Below, in pieces: positions 17,857 through 26,783 of a DNA stretch of 64,000 bases. A model generated the notes under the pieces. The model was given only the letters and a program-made list of their open reading frames with translations, ran no database searches and was not told the DNA's origin. This DNA comes from Pseudomonas yangonensis (GTDB lineage Bacteria; Pseudomonadota; Gammaproteobacteria; Pseudomonadales; Pseudomonadaceae), in the NCBI RefSeq assembly GCF_009932725.1, contig NZ_BLJU01000002.1, positions 744,001-808,000 on the forward strand, given 5' to 3'. Both the position numbers and the translations under genes were made by a program. The first letter of the stretch is position 1; each line of letters begins with the position of its first letter.

Positions 17857-19989
17857 ATGCTCGACCACGCCCTGCGCATTCTCAAAGACGTTTTCGGCTA
17901 CGACGCCTTTCGCGGCAACCAGGCCGCGATCATCGAGCGCGTGGCAGCAGGCGGTGATGCGCTGGTACTGATGCCCACCGGCGGCGGCAAATCGCTGTGC
18001 TATCAGGTGCCGGCATTGATGCGCGAGGGCCTGGCGGTGGTGGTTTCGCCGCTGATCGCACTGATGGACGATCAGGTGGCGACACTCGATGAGCTGGGTG
18101 TGGCCGCGGTGGCGCTGAACTCTACGCTGAGCGTCGATGAACAGCGCGAGATCGCCGATCGTATTCGCCGCGGGCAGATCAAGATGCTCTACCTGGCGCC
18201 GGAGCGTCTGGTGCAGCCACGCATGCTGAGCTTCCTGCAGGGCCTGGACATCGCCCTGTTCGCCATTGACGAGGCGCACTGCGTATCGCAGTGGGGCCAT
18301 GACTTCCGCCCGGAATATCTACAGCTTGGTCAGCTTGCCGAGCTGTTCCCGCAGGTGCCGCGTCTTGCCCTGACCGCCACGGCAGACAAGCGCACCCGCG
18401 AGGAGATCGTCCAGCGCCTGCACCTGGACAACGCCGAGCGCTTCCTGTCGAGCTTCGACCGGCCCAACATCTTCTACCGCATCCAGCCCAAGGATCAGCC
18501 GCGCAAGCAACTGCTCGGCTTTCTCGCCGCGCGCAAGGGCGATGCGGGCATCGTCTACTGCCTGTCTCGCAAGAAGGTCGAGGAGGTCGCTGACTTCCTC
18601 AGCAGCCAGGGCTTCCCCGCGCTGCCTTATCACGCCGGCCTGCCCAACGAGCTGCGTGCCTATCATCAGAAGCGCTTTCTCAACGAGGAAGGTCTGATCA
18701 TGGTGGCGACCATCGCCTTCGGCATGGGCATCGACAAACCCAACGTGCGCTTCGTCTGCCACCTGGATCTGCCCAAGTCGCTGGAGGCCTATTACCAGGA
18801 AACCGGTCGCGCCGGCCGTGACGGCCTGCCAGCTGATGCCTGGATGGCCTACGGTCTGCAGGACGTGATCTTCCTCAAGCAGATGCTGGCCAACTCGGAT
18901 GGTGACGAGCGCCACAAGCGCATCGAACAGCACAAGCTCGATGCCATGCTCGCCCTGTGCGAGGAAACCCGCTGTCGTCGCCAGGCGCTGCTGGCCTATT
19001 TCGACGAGGAACTGCCTCAGCCCTGTGGGCACTGCGACAATTGCCTCGACGGCGTCGAGACCTGGGACGCCACCGAACCGGCGCGCCAGGCGCTGTCGGC
19101 CATCTACCGCAGTGGCCAGCGCTATGGTGTCGGCCATCTGGTGGACATCCTGCTCGGCCGCGACAACGAGAAGGTCCGCGCCGCCGGCCATCAGCACCTG
19201 GCGGTGTTCGGTGTGGGCAAGGGGCTTTCCGAGGTGGAGTGGCGAACCCTGTTCCGCCAGCTGGTCGCCCGTGGTCTGGCCGATGTCGATCTGGAAGGGT
19301 TTGGTGGTTTGCGCCTGGATGAAAGTTGCCGGCCGCTGCTGCGTGGCGAGGTCAGCCTGCAATTGCGTCGTGAGCCCAAACCGGCTCAGGCGGCCAAGGC
19401 CTCGAGCAGCGCCGCAAGCCAGCTGGTGCGCGGCCATGAGCGGGAAATGTGGGAGGCGCTGCGCAGCTTGCGGCGCAAATTGGCCGAGGAGCACAGCGTA
19501 CCGCCTTATGTGATCTTCCCCGATGCCACGCTGCTGGAAATGCTGCGCAGCCAGCCCGGCTCGCTGAGCGAGATGGCCGAGGTCAGCGGTGTGGGCGCGC
19601 GCAAGCTGGAACGTTACGGTCAGGCTTTTCTCGAAGTGCTCAATGGCAGTGCTGCGGACGATGCCCCGGCTCCGGTGGCCGATCTGCGCCACGAGCTGGT
19701 CAGCCTGGCACGTGCCGGGATGACGCCCGCGCAGATCGCCGGGCAGCTCAATTGCACCGAGAAGAACGTCTACAGCCTGCTGGCCGAGGCCATCGCCGAG
19801 CAGCAACTGACCCTGGAGCAGGCGCTGGATCTGCCCGAAGAACTTCTCGGCGAGATTCAGGAAAGCTTCCTCGACGGCGAGGGTGAGCTCCCTGCCGTGA
19901 GCGAGATCGCGCCGCTGTTTGCCGGGCGTGTCGACGAGGCGCTGCTCTACTGCGTGCGCGCTGCCCTGCAGGCCGAGTTCGAACTCTGA
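17857..19989 (+). CDS. recQ: ATP-dependent DNA helicase RecQ
   Basis: 710-residue 3'-5' superfamily 2 helicase acting in recombination and fork repair. The aromatic motif 0 region and Walker A ([12 protein letters not shown]), the DEAH box ([18 protein letters not shown]), motif [14 protein letters not shown] and motif VI (ETGRAGRDG) are all present. The RecQ zinc cluster follows with Cys in CEETRCRRQ and CGHCDNC, then winged helix and an HRDC domain (near [38 protein letters not shown]). The last ~110 residues extend beyond HRDC and include a helix-turn-helix-like stretch ([20 protein letters not shown]). ATG 17857 has TTGGAG 6 bases upstream; a TTG at 17845 is the less likely start. Confidence 0.96.
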   Translation: MLDHALRILKDVFGYDAFRGNQAAIIERVAAGGDALVLMPTGGGKSLCYQVPALMREGLAVVVSPLIALMDDQVATLDELGVAAVALNSTLSVDEQREIADRIRRGQIKMLYLAPERLVQPRMLSFLQGLDIALFAIDEAHCVSQWGHDFRPEYLQLGQLAELFPQVPRLALTATADKRTREEIVQRLHLDNAERFLSSFDRPNIFYRIQPKDQPRKQLLGFLAARKGDAGIVYCLSRKKVEEVADFLSSQGFPALPYHAGLPNELRAYHQKRFLNEEGLIMVATIAFGMGIDKPNVRFVCHLDLPKSLEAYYQETGRAGRDGLPADAWMAYGLQDVIFLKQMLANSDGDERHKRIEQHKLDAMLALCEETRCRRQALLAYFDEELPQPCGHCDNCLDGVETWDATEPARQALSAIYRSGQRYGVGHLVDILLGRDNEKVRAAGHQHLAVFGVGKGLSEVEWRTLFRQLVARGLADVDLEGFGGLRLDESCRPLLRGEVSLQLRREPKPAQAAKASSSAASQLVRGHEREMWEALRSLRRKLAEEHSVPPYVIFPDATLLEMLRSQPGSLSEMAEVSGVGARKLERYGQAFLEVLNGSAADDAPAPVADLRHELVSLARAGMTPAQIAGQLNCTEKNVYSLLAEAIAEQQLTLEQALDLPEELLGEIQESFLDGEGELPAVSEIAPLFAGRVDEALLYCVRAALQAEFEL

Positions 19990-20051
19990 GGTATCTGGAC
20001 GTGCAGCTTGCCGGGGCGCTTCTGGCAGCATTTCACCGACGAGGCTAAGGT

Positions 20052-21242
20052 GTGGGCAGGCCGCCAGATGACGAGGTGAGGGTGCCCAATTATCACGCCT
20101 GGCTCGATGAAGTTCGTCCGAGCCCCTATGCCGACCAGCTCAGCCTGGGCTTTCGCTGGTTGCGTTTTTCCCGCGCGCTCGAGCGTGAATACCGTGCCCA
20201 CATGCTCGAAGACAGCTTCGAGCTCAAGCGTATCGCCCTGAGCGTCGCTACGGCCATCTGGCTGGCGCTGGCAGCGCTGGATGTGCTGGTGGTGCCCGCA
20301 TCGCATCTTGGCTGGGTGATCGCCATGCGGGTGGTGGTGCTGGTCATCCTGCTGGTATGCGGCGCGCTGATACTGCAGCGCCGACACATCCATTTGCTGC
20401 TGCCATTGAGCATGGCCTGCATCCTGGTGCTTGGCGTGGGCGCAGCGGTGATCGTCGGCATCGCCCACCGTGCCGACCCCGGCTATCCCTATGAAGGCCT
20501 GCTGCTGGTAAGCATGGCGGCCTACTTTCTGGTTGGCCTGCGTCTGAGCGAGGCATTGGCCTGCTCGCTGGTCGTGCTGCTTGCGTACGTGCTGGCCGAA
20601 TGGTTCGCAGGGCTGCCCATGCCAAGGCTGGTCAACAACGTGCTGTTTCTCGCGTTCGGCAATCTTATCGGCGCGGTCGGCTGCTATCTGCTGGAATACA
20701 AGTCGCGCGAGCATTTCCTGATAAGCCGCCTGATGCGCCTGCTCGCCTATCACGACAGCCTGACCGGCCTGCACAACCGACGCAGCTTCAATCGACAGTT
20801 CGAGCGCCTGTGGCGTCAGGCGCAGCGCGACGGCAAGTCACTGGCGCTGCTGCTCTGCGATATCGACCACTTCAAGGCCTACAACGACTGCTACGGTCAC
20901 CAGGCTGGCGACGTTGCGCTGCAGCGCGTTGGCGCCTTGATCGAGCAGGCCGCCCGGCGGCCGCTGGACATTGGCGTGCGGCTCGGCGGCGAGGAGTTCG
21001 CTCTGTTGCTGTTCGATATCGGTGCCGACGAGGCCCGGCAGCGTGCCGAGGCCCTGCGTCAGTCACTGGAGGAGGCGGGCATTGCCCACCGCGGCTCCGA
21101 CAGTGCCGATGTGCTGACCATGTCCATCGGTGTCGCCTGCCTGAGCCCCGAAACCCAACCCGAGTTGAGTCAGCTCTATGAACAGGCTGACCGCGCGTTA
21201 TATGAGGCCAAGGCGTTCGGCCGCAATCAGGTCGCGGCCTGA
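20052..21242 (+). CDS. hsbD: Membrane diguanylate cyclase, HsbD-like
   Basis: 396 residues. The N-terminal ~215 contain about six membrane helices. The C-terminal GGDEF domain has an intact active site (RLGGEEFALLLFD) and a product-inhibition I-site (RPLD, five residues upstream), so it should make c-di-GMP. Position directly after recQ and before marR-fimV-like-plpD matches P. aeruginosa hsbD (PA3343), which acts with the anti-anti-sigma factor HsbA. Two GTG starts are possible: 20052 (GAGG 7 bases upstream) or 20082 (GAGGTGAG just upstream). The symbol rests on synteny and topology. Confidence 0.82.
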   Translation: MGRPPDDEVRVPNYHAWLDEVRPSPYADQLSLGFRWLRFSRALEREYRAHMLEDSFELKRIALSVATAIWLALAALDVLVVPASHLGWVIAMRVVVLVILLVCGALILQRRHIHLLLPLSMACILVLGVGAAVIVGIAHRADPGYPYEGLLLVSMAAYFLVGLRLSEALACSLVVLLAYVLAEWFAGLPMPRLVNNVLFLAFGNLIGAVGCYLLEYKSREHFLISRLMRLLAYHDSLTGLHNRRSFNRQFERLWRQAQRDGKSLALLLCDIDHFKAYNDCYGHQAGDVALQRVGALIEQAARRPLDIGVRLGGEEFALLLFDIGADEARQRAEALRQSLEEAGIAHRGSDSADVLTMSIGVACLSPETQPELSQLYEQADRALYEAKAFGRNQVAA

Positions 21243-21326
21243 CTCGCTGCAGCGTTGCAGGCGTTCGGTCGCATTCTGCAACGCTCGCGACGCAATCTGC
21301 GCTTGCCCTGCGCATCGGGTTATGGC

Positions 21327-21344
21327 TAGCTAGCTAATAATTAG
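21327..21344. promoter_or_regulatory. Overlapping palindromes upstream of marR
   Basis: TAGCTAGCTA (21327-21336) and CTAATAATTAG (21334-21344) are perfect palindromes 30-48 bases before the marR start, in an otherwise GC-rich gap. AT-rich TTAG/CTAA half-sites are typical of MarR/SlyA operators, so autoregulation is plausible. Confidence 0.5.
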
Positions 21345-21374
21345 TTTTTGACCTTTGTATGAGCCCGCTAGCCC

Positions 21375-21806
21375 ATGTCTTACCCCGATCAACACCGCTT
21401 TGCCATGCAAGTCGCCCAGCTGTCACGCGCCTGGCGTTCCGAACTCGATAGACGCCTGGTCGGCCTCGGCCTGTCCCAGGCACGCTGGCTGGTGCTGCTG
21501 CACCTGGCGCGCTTTACCGAAATGCCAACCCAGCGCGAACTGGCACAAAGCGTCGGAGTGGAAGGGCCGACCCTGGCACGTCTGCTCGACAGCCTGGAAA
21601 GCCAGGGCCTGGTGACGCGTGTAGCCGTACCCGAAGACCGCCGCGCCAAGAAGATTGCATTGCAGCCCAAGGCGCAGCCGCTGATCGAGAAGATCGAGGC
21701 AATTTCCACCCAGCTTCGTCAAGAAGTCTTCGCCGGCATCGATGAAGAGGATTTGCGCCGCTGTCAGCAGGTGCACGCTCGAGTGCTCGGCAACCTGACG
21801 AAGTGA
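21375..21806 (+). CDS. MarR-family transcriptional regulator
   Basis: 143-residue winged-helix dimeric repressor of the SlyA/MarR type. The N-terminal helix precedes the DNA-binding core: recognition region TQRELAQSVGVEGPTLARLL and the wing VTRVAVPEDRRAKKIAL, with the signature Asp-Arg-Arg. The C-terminal helix supplies dimer contacts. It precedes the FimV-like gene by 280 bases, matching the P. aeruginosa PA3341-PA3340-PA3339 arrangement as I remember it. Palindromes just upstream may be its operator. Ligand and regulon unknown. Confidence 0.9.
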   Translation: MSYPDQHRFAMQVAQLSRAWRSELDRRLVGLGLSQARWLVLLHLARFTEMPTQRELAQSVGVEGPTLARLLDSLESQGLVTRVAVPEDRRAKKIALQPKAQPLIEKIEAISTQLRQEVFAGIDEEDLRRCQQVHARVLGNLTK

Positions 21807-21966
21807 TCTCGCCAAAACCGTCAAATTGCGATCACTTTCTTGATCGATGGCATTTCGTGCCTAACTTTTGACTGATGGAGCTTGATGGCACCCTGCTTTC
21901 GTCGGCAAACTGGCGTCCAATCCGCTACTTTGTGAATTAGTAGCCATAATGCTATTCGAGTCGACC

Positions 21967-21985
21967 TCGACAAGGATCTTGTCGA
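21967..21985. promoter_or_regulatory. Perfect 8-bp inverted repeat upstream of fimV-like gene
   Basis: TCGACAAG-GAT-CTTGTCGA lies 101 bases before the FimV-like start, in the 279-bp gap after marR. It has no T-run and looks like a dyad operator. A CATAAT at 21945-21950 may be a -10, but no good -35 is seen. The rest of the gap shows nothing else. Confidence 0.45.
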
Positions 21986-22085
21986 ACGTTCTCGGAACTT
22001 TCAAGGGCGCCAACCTCCCGGCCAAGGGAAGCTAAGACAGGAAGTCGAGGAGGTGGCGTTCGAGCCGGATAACCCTGGAGGTCAC

Positions 22086-24185
22086 ATGGCTCGGGTGCGT
22101 CAGTTGATGTTGGGTTTGGCGTCGGGGTCTGCTCTGTATTCGGGGATGGCGCCGGCGCTCGGTTTGGGTGAAATCACGCTGCATTCGGCGTTGAATCAGC
22201 CTTTCGAAGCCGAAATCGAGTTGCTTGAAGTAGGGGATCTGGGTGCGCAGGACTTGCGCATCGGCCTGGCACCCGCCGATGTGTTCAACCGCGCGGGGGT
22301 CGAGCGTTTCTATTTTCTCAACGATCTGCGTTTTACACCGCTATTGCGCGGTTCGCGTAGCGTCATCCGCGTGGTCTCGAGCCGTCCGGTGCGCGAGCCC
22401 TACCTGAATTTCATCGTCGAAGTGGCGCGTCCCAACGGTCAGTTGCTACGTGAGTACACTGTGCTGCTCGATCCACCGGGCTCCTCGGCTTATACCTCCG
22501 TGGCGGCTGCGCCGACCGCGGCGCCCGTAACGCAAGCGTCCAGTTCCGCTGCGACTGCGCCTGCGTCGGTCAGAACGGTGACGCCACCCAGTGCGGCCGC
22601 GGGCCATCGTCATCAGGTCGCTCGTGGCGACAGTCTCTGGCTGATTGCCGCGCGTCTGCGTGAGCAGGGCAGTACGCTGTCCCAGCAAGCGTTGATGGAA
22701 GGTATTGTCGCGCTCAACCCGAACGCCTTCGCAGGCGGCGATCCAAGTCGCTTGCAAGCCGGTGCCGACCTGCTGCTGCCGGATGCCGCTCGCACTGCAG
22801 CCGCAGTTGCGGCGGTCGCTCCGGCAGCTCCGGCGTCGGCAGAGGTTCCCCCTGTCGTTGCCGCAGAGAGCAGCGCCGAAGGCCCGGTGAGTGCACCTGC
22901 GTCATCCGTAGAGCCTGCGCCGGAACAGACCGACAGCCTGCTGCAACTGGCAGAGAGGCAGCGCCAGGTCGATCAGGAACTGGCCAATCAGGCCGCGGAG
23001 AACCTGCAACTGCAGCAGGGATTGGCGCAGCTGCAGTTGCAATTGCAGCAGTTGCAGGAGCAACTGGCGCAGAAAGACGCTCAGTTGGCCGAGCTGGCGG
23101 CGCGTACACCGGTCGAACCGGCCGCTGAATCCGCTTCCGCAGCGCCAGTAACCGTCGAGGAGCCGGTGGCCGCAGAACGCGGCTGGTGGTCGACACTGCT
23201 CGCTGGTGGCATCGGGCTGCTGTTGTTGCTCGGCGCTCTTTTGTGGGCCGCTCGGCGGCGTGGGGAAAAATCCAAGCCGGTGGTACAGGTTCAGCCCAAA
23301 CCGGATGTGCAGCAGCCTGTCCGTGCGCAAAGCGCTGCCGTCGTCGCTCCCGTCGCCGCTGCGCCGGTGACCAAAGTGGTGCCCGCTCCGGCTCCTGTGC
23401 GTCCGCAAGGTCCTGTCGATCCGCTGGAGGCCGCCAATGTCTACATCGCCTATGGCCGTATCAGCGAGGCCCGTGGCGAGCTGAGCAAGGCCCTGGCTCA
23501 GTACCCGCAACGCAGTGACCTGCGCTTCCGGCTGCTGGAGGTTCTGGCCATGTTGGGTGATGGTGCGGGTTTCGCCCGCGAAGAGGCGGTGCTGCGTGCC
23601 GAGGCGTTCGATTGCGCACGCATCGATGCCCTTAAGGAGCGCCACCCGAATCTGCAGACAGCGCAGCAGGCCTGGAGTGAACCTGTCGCGCCGTTGCAGC
23701 CAGCGGCCGAGCCCGCGCCTGAAACCGATTTCCAGCTGAACCTCGATGACCTGTCGCTGGACGCCGACTGGGATCTGGTCAGCCCGTTCCCGACCAAGGC
23801 CAAAGCCAAGCCCAAGGCGCCCGCCGAGCCGGAGTTCGATACGTCATTTGCCAGCAATCTGCAGGAACTGCCCGAGGTGTTCGAATTGCACCACGAAGAC
23901 GAGCAGTTGAGCGCCTTCGGCGAGATGGAGATGGTGCTGAGCGACGAGGTGGATGACAACTTCCTCGACGCCTTCGCGGGCGATGCCGATCCCACCGCTG
24001 CACTGCAGGGTGATATCGATCAGTTGGCGGGCAATCCCGAGCACATGACCCTGCTCAACCAGGCCCTGGCCTATATCAAGCAAGGCGATATCGCCACCGC
24101 CTGTGACATTCTCAACGAGGTGATCGACCACGGCGACGACGAACAGAAGAAGGCCGCACGCCAGTTGCTGGCGGAAATCGCCTGA
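22086..24185 (+). CDS. FimV/TspA-like LysM peptidoglycan-binding protein
   Basis: 699-residue inner-membrane protein. A signal sequence and the FimV N-terminal domain (LGEITLHSALNQPFEAEIEL) come first. A periplasmic LysM domain (about 174-237, HQVARGDSLWLIAARL...LLLPD) follows, then a Pro/Ala linker, a Gln/Leu coiled coil (about 280-345), one membrane helix (about 367-390) and an acidic cytoplasmic part with TPR-like helices. It ends in the FimV C-terminal motif (LLNQALAYIKQGDIATACDI). True fimV of Pseudomonas sits between asd and truA; here the neighbours are marR and plpD, so this is the second family member (PA3340 position). ATG 22086 has GGAGG 4 bases upstream; an in-frame GTG at 22053 is weaker. 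Confidence 0.88.
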   Translation: MARVRQLMLGLASGSALYSGMAPALGLGEITLHSALNQPFEAEIELLEVGDLGAQDLRIGLAPADVFNRAGVERFYFLNDLRFTPLLRGSRSVIRVVSSRPVREPYLNFIVEVARPNGQLLREYTVLLDPPGSSAYTSVAAAPTAAPVTQASSSAATAPASVRTVTPPSAAAGHRHQVARGDSLWLIAARLREQGSTLSQQALMEGIVALNPNAFAGGDPSRLQAGADLLLPDAARTAAAVAAVAPAAPASAEVPPVVAAESSAEGPVSAPASSVEPAPEQTDSLLQLAERQRQVDQELANQAAENLQLQQGLAQLQLQLQQLQEQLAQKDAQLAELAARTPVEPAAESASAAPVTVEEPVAAERGWWSTLLAGGIGLLLLLGALLWAARRRGEKSKPVVQVQPKPDVQQPVRAQSAAVVAPVAAAPVTKVVPAPAPVRPQGPVDPLEAANVYIAYGRISEARGELSKALAQYPQRSDLRFRLLEVLAMLGDGAGFAREEAVLRAEAFDCARIDALKERHPNLQTAQQAWSEPVAPLQPAAEPAPETDFQLNLDDLSLDADWDLVSPFPTKAKAKPKAPAEPEFDTSFASNLQELPEVFELHHEDEQLSAFGEMEMVLSDEVDDNFLDAFAGDADPTAALQGDIDQLAGNPEHMTLLNQALAYIKQGDIATACDILNEVIDHGDDEQKKAARQLLAEIA

Positions 24186-24205
24186 TTGGCGCTGTTGGAC
24201 CCAAC

Positions 24206-24229
24206 GAGGCCGCGCTTATGCGCGGCCTC
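24206..24229. terminator. Bidirectional terminator between fimV-like and plpD
   Basis: GAGGCCGCGC-TTAT-GCGCGGCCTC is a perfect 10-bp stem with a 4-base loop, placed between two convergent genes (stops at 24185 and 24236). A short T-rich tail follows on the plus strand. Confidence 0.82.
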
Positions 24230-24235
24230 TTCGTT

Positions 24236-26422
24236 TCAGAAACTCCTGCCGAGATTCAGGTACAGCGCCTTTTCCCGCTCGTCGTTGAAACCGTAGCTGA
24301 AGTTCAGCGGGCCGAGCGGGGTGTCCAGGCCGAGGAAGATGCTGGCCGCATTGATGTAACCGCTGTCGAAGGCATTGTCGTTGTTCCAGGCGCGGCCGCG
24401 CTCCAGCGACATGCCCAGATACAGCGGGAAATTCAGCGGTAGCAGCGAATTCTGGGTCATGCGCCGGTAGTAGATCATCCGAGCCAGTGCCATGTTCTGG
24501 CCGCTCAGCGAGTCCTGGCGAAAGCCGGACAGCTCCTGCGCGCCACCGAGGATGAAACCTGAAGTGACCACCTCGGCTTCATCCAGAGTGCGCCCGTAGC
24601 GACCGCCGAACAGCCAGGTATTGGGACCATGGCTGTAGGCCTTGTCCAGTTTCAGCTGCCACTGGCGATAATCGTCGTCCGAACCCAGGCCGCGGTCATA
24701 CTTGCGCAGCATCAGGCCTATGTCCTCACCGGTGCGCGGGAAGTCAAGGTTGTCGAGCGTGTCGAAGGAGTACAACAGCTCGTAGTAGCCCTCGCTGAAG
24801 CTGAAACTGGGCAGCTCGCGCTCACCGACGCGTACGTCCGCCTCGCCCCAGGCCTGGCCGATGCCGAAGCGAATCTCGCCGTTGTTGGCGATCTGCCGGC
24901 CCAGGTTGAGGCCGTAGCCGTAGCGTTCCAGGCGGTACTCGGCAATGGGGTCGTTGTCCATGATCGCTTCGACGTTCTGCGCCTCGCCGAACAGATAGGG
25001 TGCGACGAAGTAGCGTGAGCCGGCATCCAGCGGCTGATAGAACTCGCTGTAGAGCTCCTGGCGGTCGCCCAGCTGCAACCGCGTCAGCCACTCGGCGCCC
25101 AGTTCGTTGATGCCGTTGATGCGGTAACTGGCGCCGATGTTGAAGGCGCTGTCGCCGCGCATGTCATCGGACAGGTTCAGCCCCAGACGCAGATAGTCGG
25201 TGCCGGTGCGTTTACCCCGTGCATCGATCACCAGGGCGCTGCCGCGCTCGTCCAGTGGCTCCACGTGGTACTGCACGCGTTCGAAGTAGTCCAGGCCGTA
25301 GAGCGTGCCCATGTCCTTTTGCAGGCGCTCCATGTCCAGCGGCTCGCCCAGGGTCTGGCGGATGTGTCGGCGAATCACCTCATCGCCGACTTTCGAGTCA
25401 TTCTCCACGCGAATCTCGCGGATCACCGGATTGCGCTGCTCGCGGGTGCGGGCCATGGCCAGCGCCGGGTTGCCGGCGCTGCTGGTGCGCAGGCGGGCCA
25501 GCTGTTCGGCCTTGATCTGCGTGGCGCGGTAGCCGGCCTCCATCATCTGCTCGCCACGGTTGAAGTCGGCGACGCCGAAGCCGGCCAAGGGTGGCTGGAT
25601 CAGCACATCGTCAGTGGTCACTGTCCGTAACTGCGCTTCGGAGTTTCTGCGCATCATCAGGTTGATCGACTGGTTCATCACGTCGACGACGGTGAGCAAC
25701 TCCTTGGCCGGTTTCAGCGGCATGCCCAGATCGACGACGATGACATGATCGACGCCCATCTGCCGTGCGACATCGATCGGCACGTTGTTGACCATGCCGC
25801 CGTCGACCAGCAGGCGGCCATCCACTTCAACCGGGGCGAATACCGCGGGGATCGACATGCTGGCACGCATCACCTGCGGCAGGTGGCCGGTGCCCATGAT
25901 CACTTGCTCACCCGTGACCACGTCGGTCGCGACGGCGCGATAGGGGATAGGCAGCTGATCGAAGTCGCGCGTGGCGCTGCGGTGCACCAGCAGGCTCTCC
26001 AGCAGCAATGCCAGGTTCTGGCCCTGGATCACCCCCAGCGGCAGACCCAGGCTGCCATCATCACGGAAACTGAGCTTCTGCTTGATCAGAAAGTCGCGGT
26101 CGTCCTGCTTGCGCCGGAAAGGGACATCTTCACGTGGCGGCGAGTCGGAGAGTGCCTGCTGCCAGTCCAGCTCCAGGGCCAGACGTTCCAGCTCGGCCAC
26201 CGAATAGCCGGCGGCATAGAGCCCGCCAACGATGGCGCCCATGCTGGTGCCGGCGATGGCATCGATACGGATACCTTGCTCCTCCAGGGCCTTGAGCACG
26301 CCGATGTGCGCCAGCCCGCGGGCGGCGCCGCCCGATAGCACCAGGCCGACACGTTCGGCGGCGATGGCAGGCAGGCTGGACAGGGCGAACAGGCAGAGCA
26401 GCGAAACGAGCAGGCGACGCAT
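24236..26422 (-). CDS. plpD: PlpD: type Vd patatin-like phospholipase
   Basis: 728 residues. A signal peptide (1-21) precedes a patatin domain with the oxyanion loop SGGAARG, nucleophile Ser60 in GTSMG and the catalytic Asp in LLVDGGMVNNVP. A POTRA domain (about 320-400, IREIRVENDSKVGDEVIRRH) and a 16-strand Omp85-type barrel ending in Phe (LNLGRSF) follow. The patatin passenger is exported by its own barrel and acts on phospholipids outside the cell. Length and Ser position match P. aeruginosa PlpD (PA3339) as I recall. The frame is open upstream to 26494, but MRRLLVSLL at 26422 starts a clean signal peptide. Confidence 0.95.
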   Translation of the reverse strand: MRRLLVSLLCLFALSSLPAIAAERVGLVLSGGAARGLAHIGVLKALEEQGIRIDAIAGTSMGAIVGGLYAAGYSVAELERLALELDWQQALSDSPPREDVPFRRKQDDRDFLIKQKLSFRDDGSLGLPLGVIQGQNLALLLESLLVHRSATRDFDQLPIPYRAVATDVVTGEQVIMGTGHLPQVMRASMSIPAVFAPVEVDGRLLVDGGMVNNVPIDVARQMGVDHVIVVDLGMPLKPAKELLTVVDVMNQSINLMMRRNSEAQLRTVTTDDVLIQPPLAGFGVADFNRGEQMMEAGYRATQIKAEQLARLRTSSAGNPALAMARTREQRNPVIREIRVENDSKVGDEVIRRHIRQTLGEPLDMERLQKDMGTLYGLDYFERVQYHVEPLDERGSALVIDARGKRTGTDYLRLGLNLSDDMRGDSAFNIGASYRINGINELGAEWLTRLQLGDRQELYSEFYQPLDAGSRYFVAPYLFGEAQNVEAIMDNDPIAEYRLERYGYGLNLGRQIANNGEIRFGIGQAWGEADVRVGERELPSFSFSEGYYELLYSFDTLDNLDFPRTGEDIGLMLRKYDRGLGSDDDYRQWQLKLDKAYSHGPNTWLFGGRYGRTLDEAEVVTSGFILGGAQELSGFRQDSLSGQNMALARMIYYRRMTQNSLLPLNFPLYLGMSLERGRAWNNDNAFDSGYINAASIFLGLDTPLGPLNFSYGFNDEREKALYLNLGRSF

Positions 26423-26492
26423 GGCAGTTTCCGGCAGGCGCAGAGAAAAGGCCGTTATTATAGGCGCCAAGCCCCTGCGTAGAGCCGCTGTC

Positions 26493-26774
26493 ATGCCCGA
26501 TCAGAAGCCTGAAATCGTCATCACCTATTGCACTCAGTGCCAGTGGTTGCTGCGCGCCGCCTGGTTGGCTCAGGAGCTACTCAGTACCTTCACCGACGAG
26601 CTGGCGCGAGTCAGCCTGGAGCCCGGTACTGGCGGGGTGTTTCGCATCCTCTGCGATGGCCGGCAGATCTGGGAACGCAAGGCCGATGGTGGCTTTCCCG
26701 AGGCCAAGGTGCTCAAGCAGCGGGTGCGCGACCAGATCGACCCCGGGCGCGATCTGGGCCATAACGACCGTTAG
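26493..26774 (+). CDS. SelT/SelW/SelH (Rdx) family thioredoxin-fold protein
   Basis: 93-residue protein whose CxxC redox motif is YCTQCQWLLRAAWLAQELL, the hallmark of the bacterial Cys form of the Rdx/selenoprotein W family. The C-terminal GFPEAKVLKQRVRD is also typical. Probably a small thiol oxidoreductase; the substrate is unknown. It is divergent from plpD with only 70 bases between the start codons, so the promoters must overlap. ATG 26493 (MPDQKPEIVITYC) is chosen because upstream codons run antisense into plpD. Confidence 0.88.
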   Translation: MPDQKPEIVITYCTQCQWLLRAAWLAQELLSTFTDELARVSLEPGTGGVFRILCDGRQIWERKADGGFPEAKVLKQRVRDQIDPGRDLGHNDR

Positions 26775-26783
26775 AGTCTCGGT

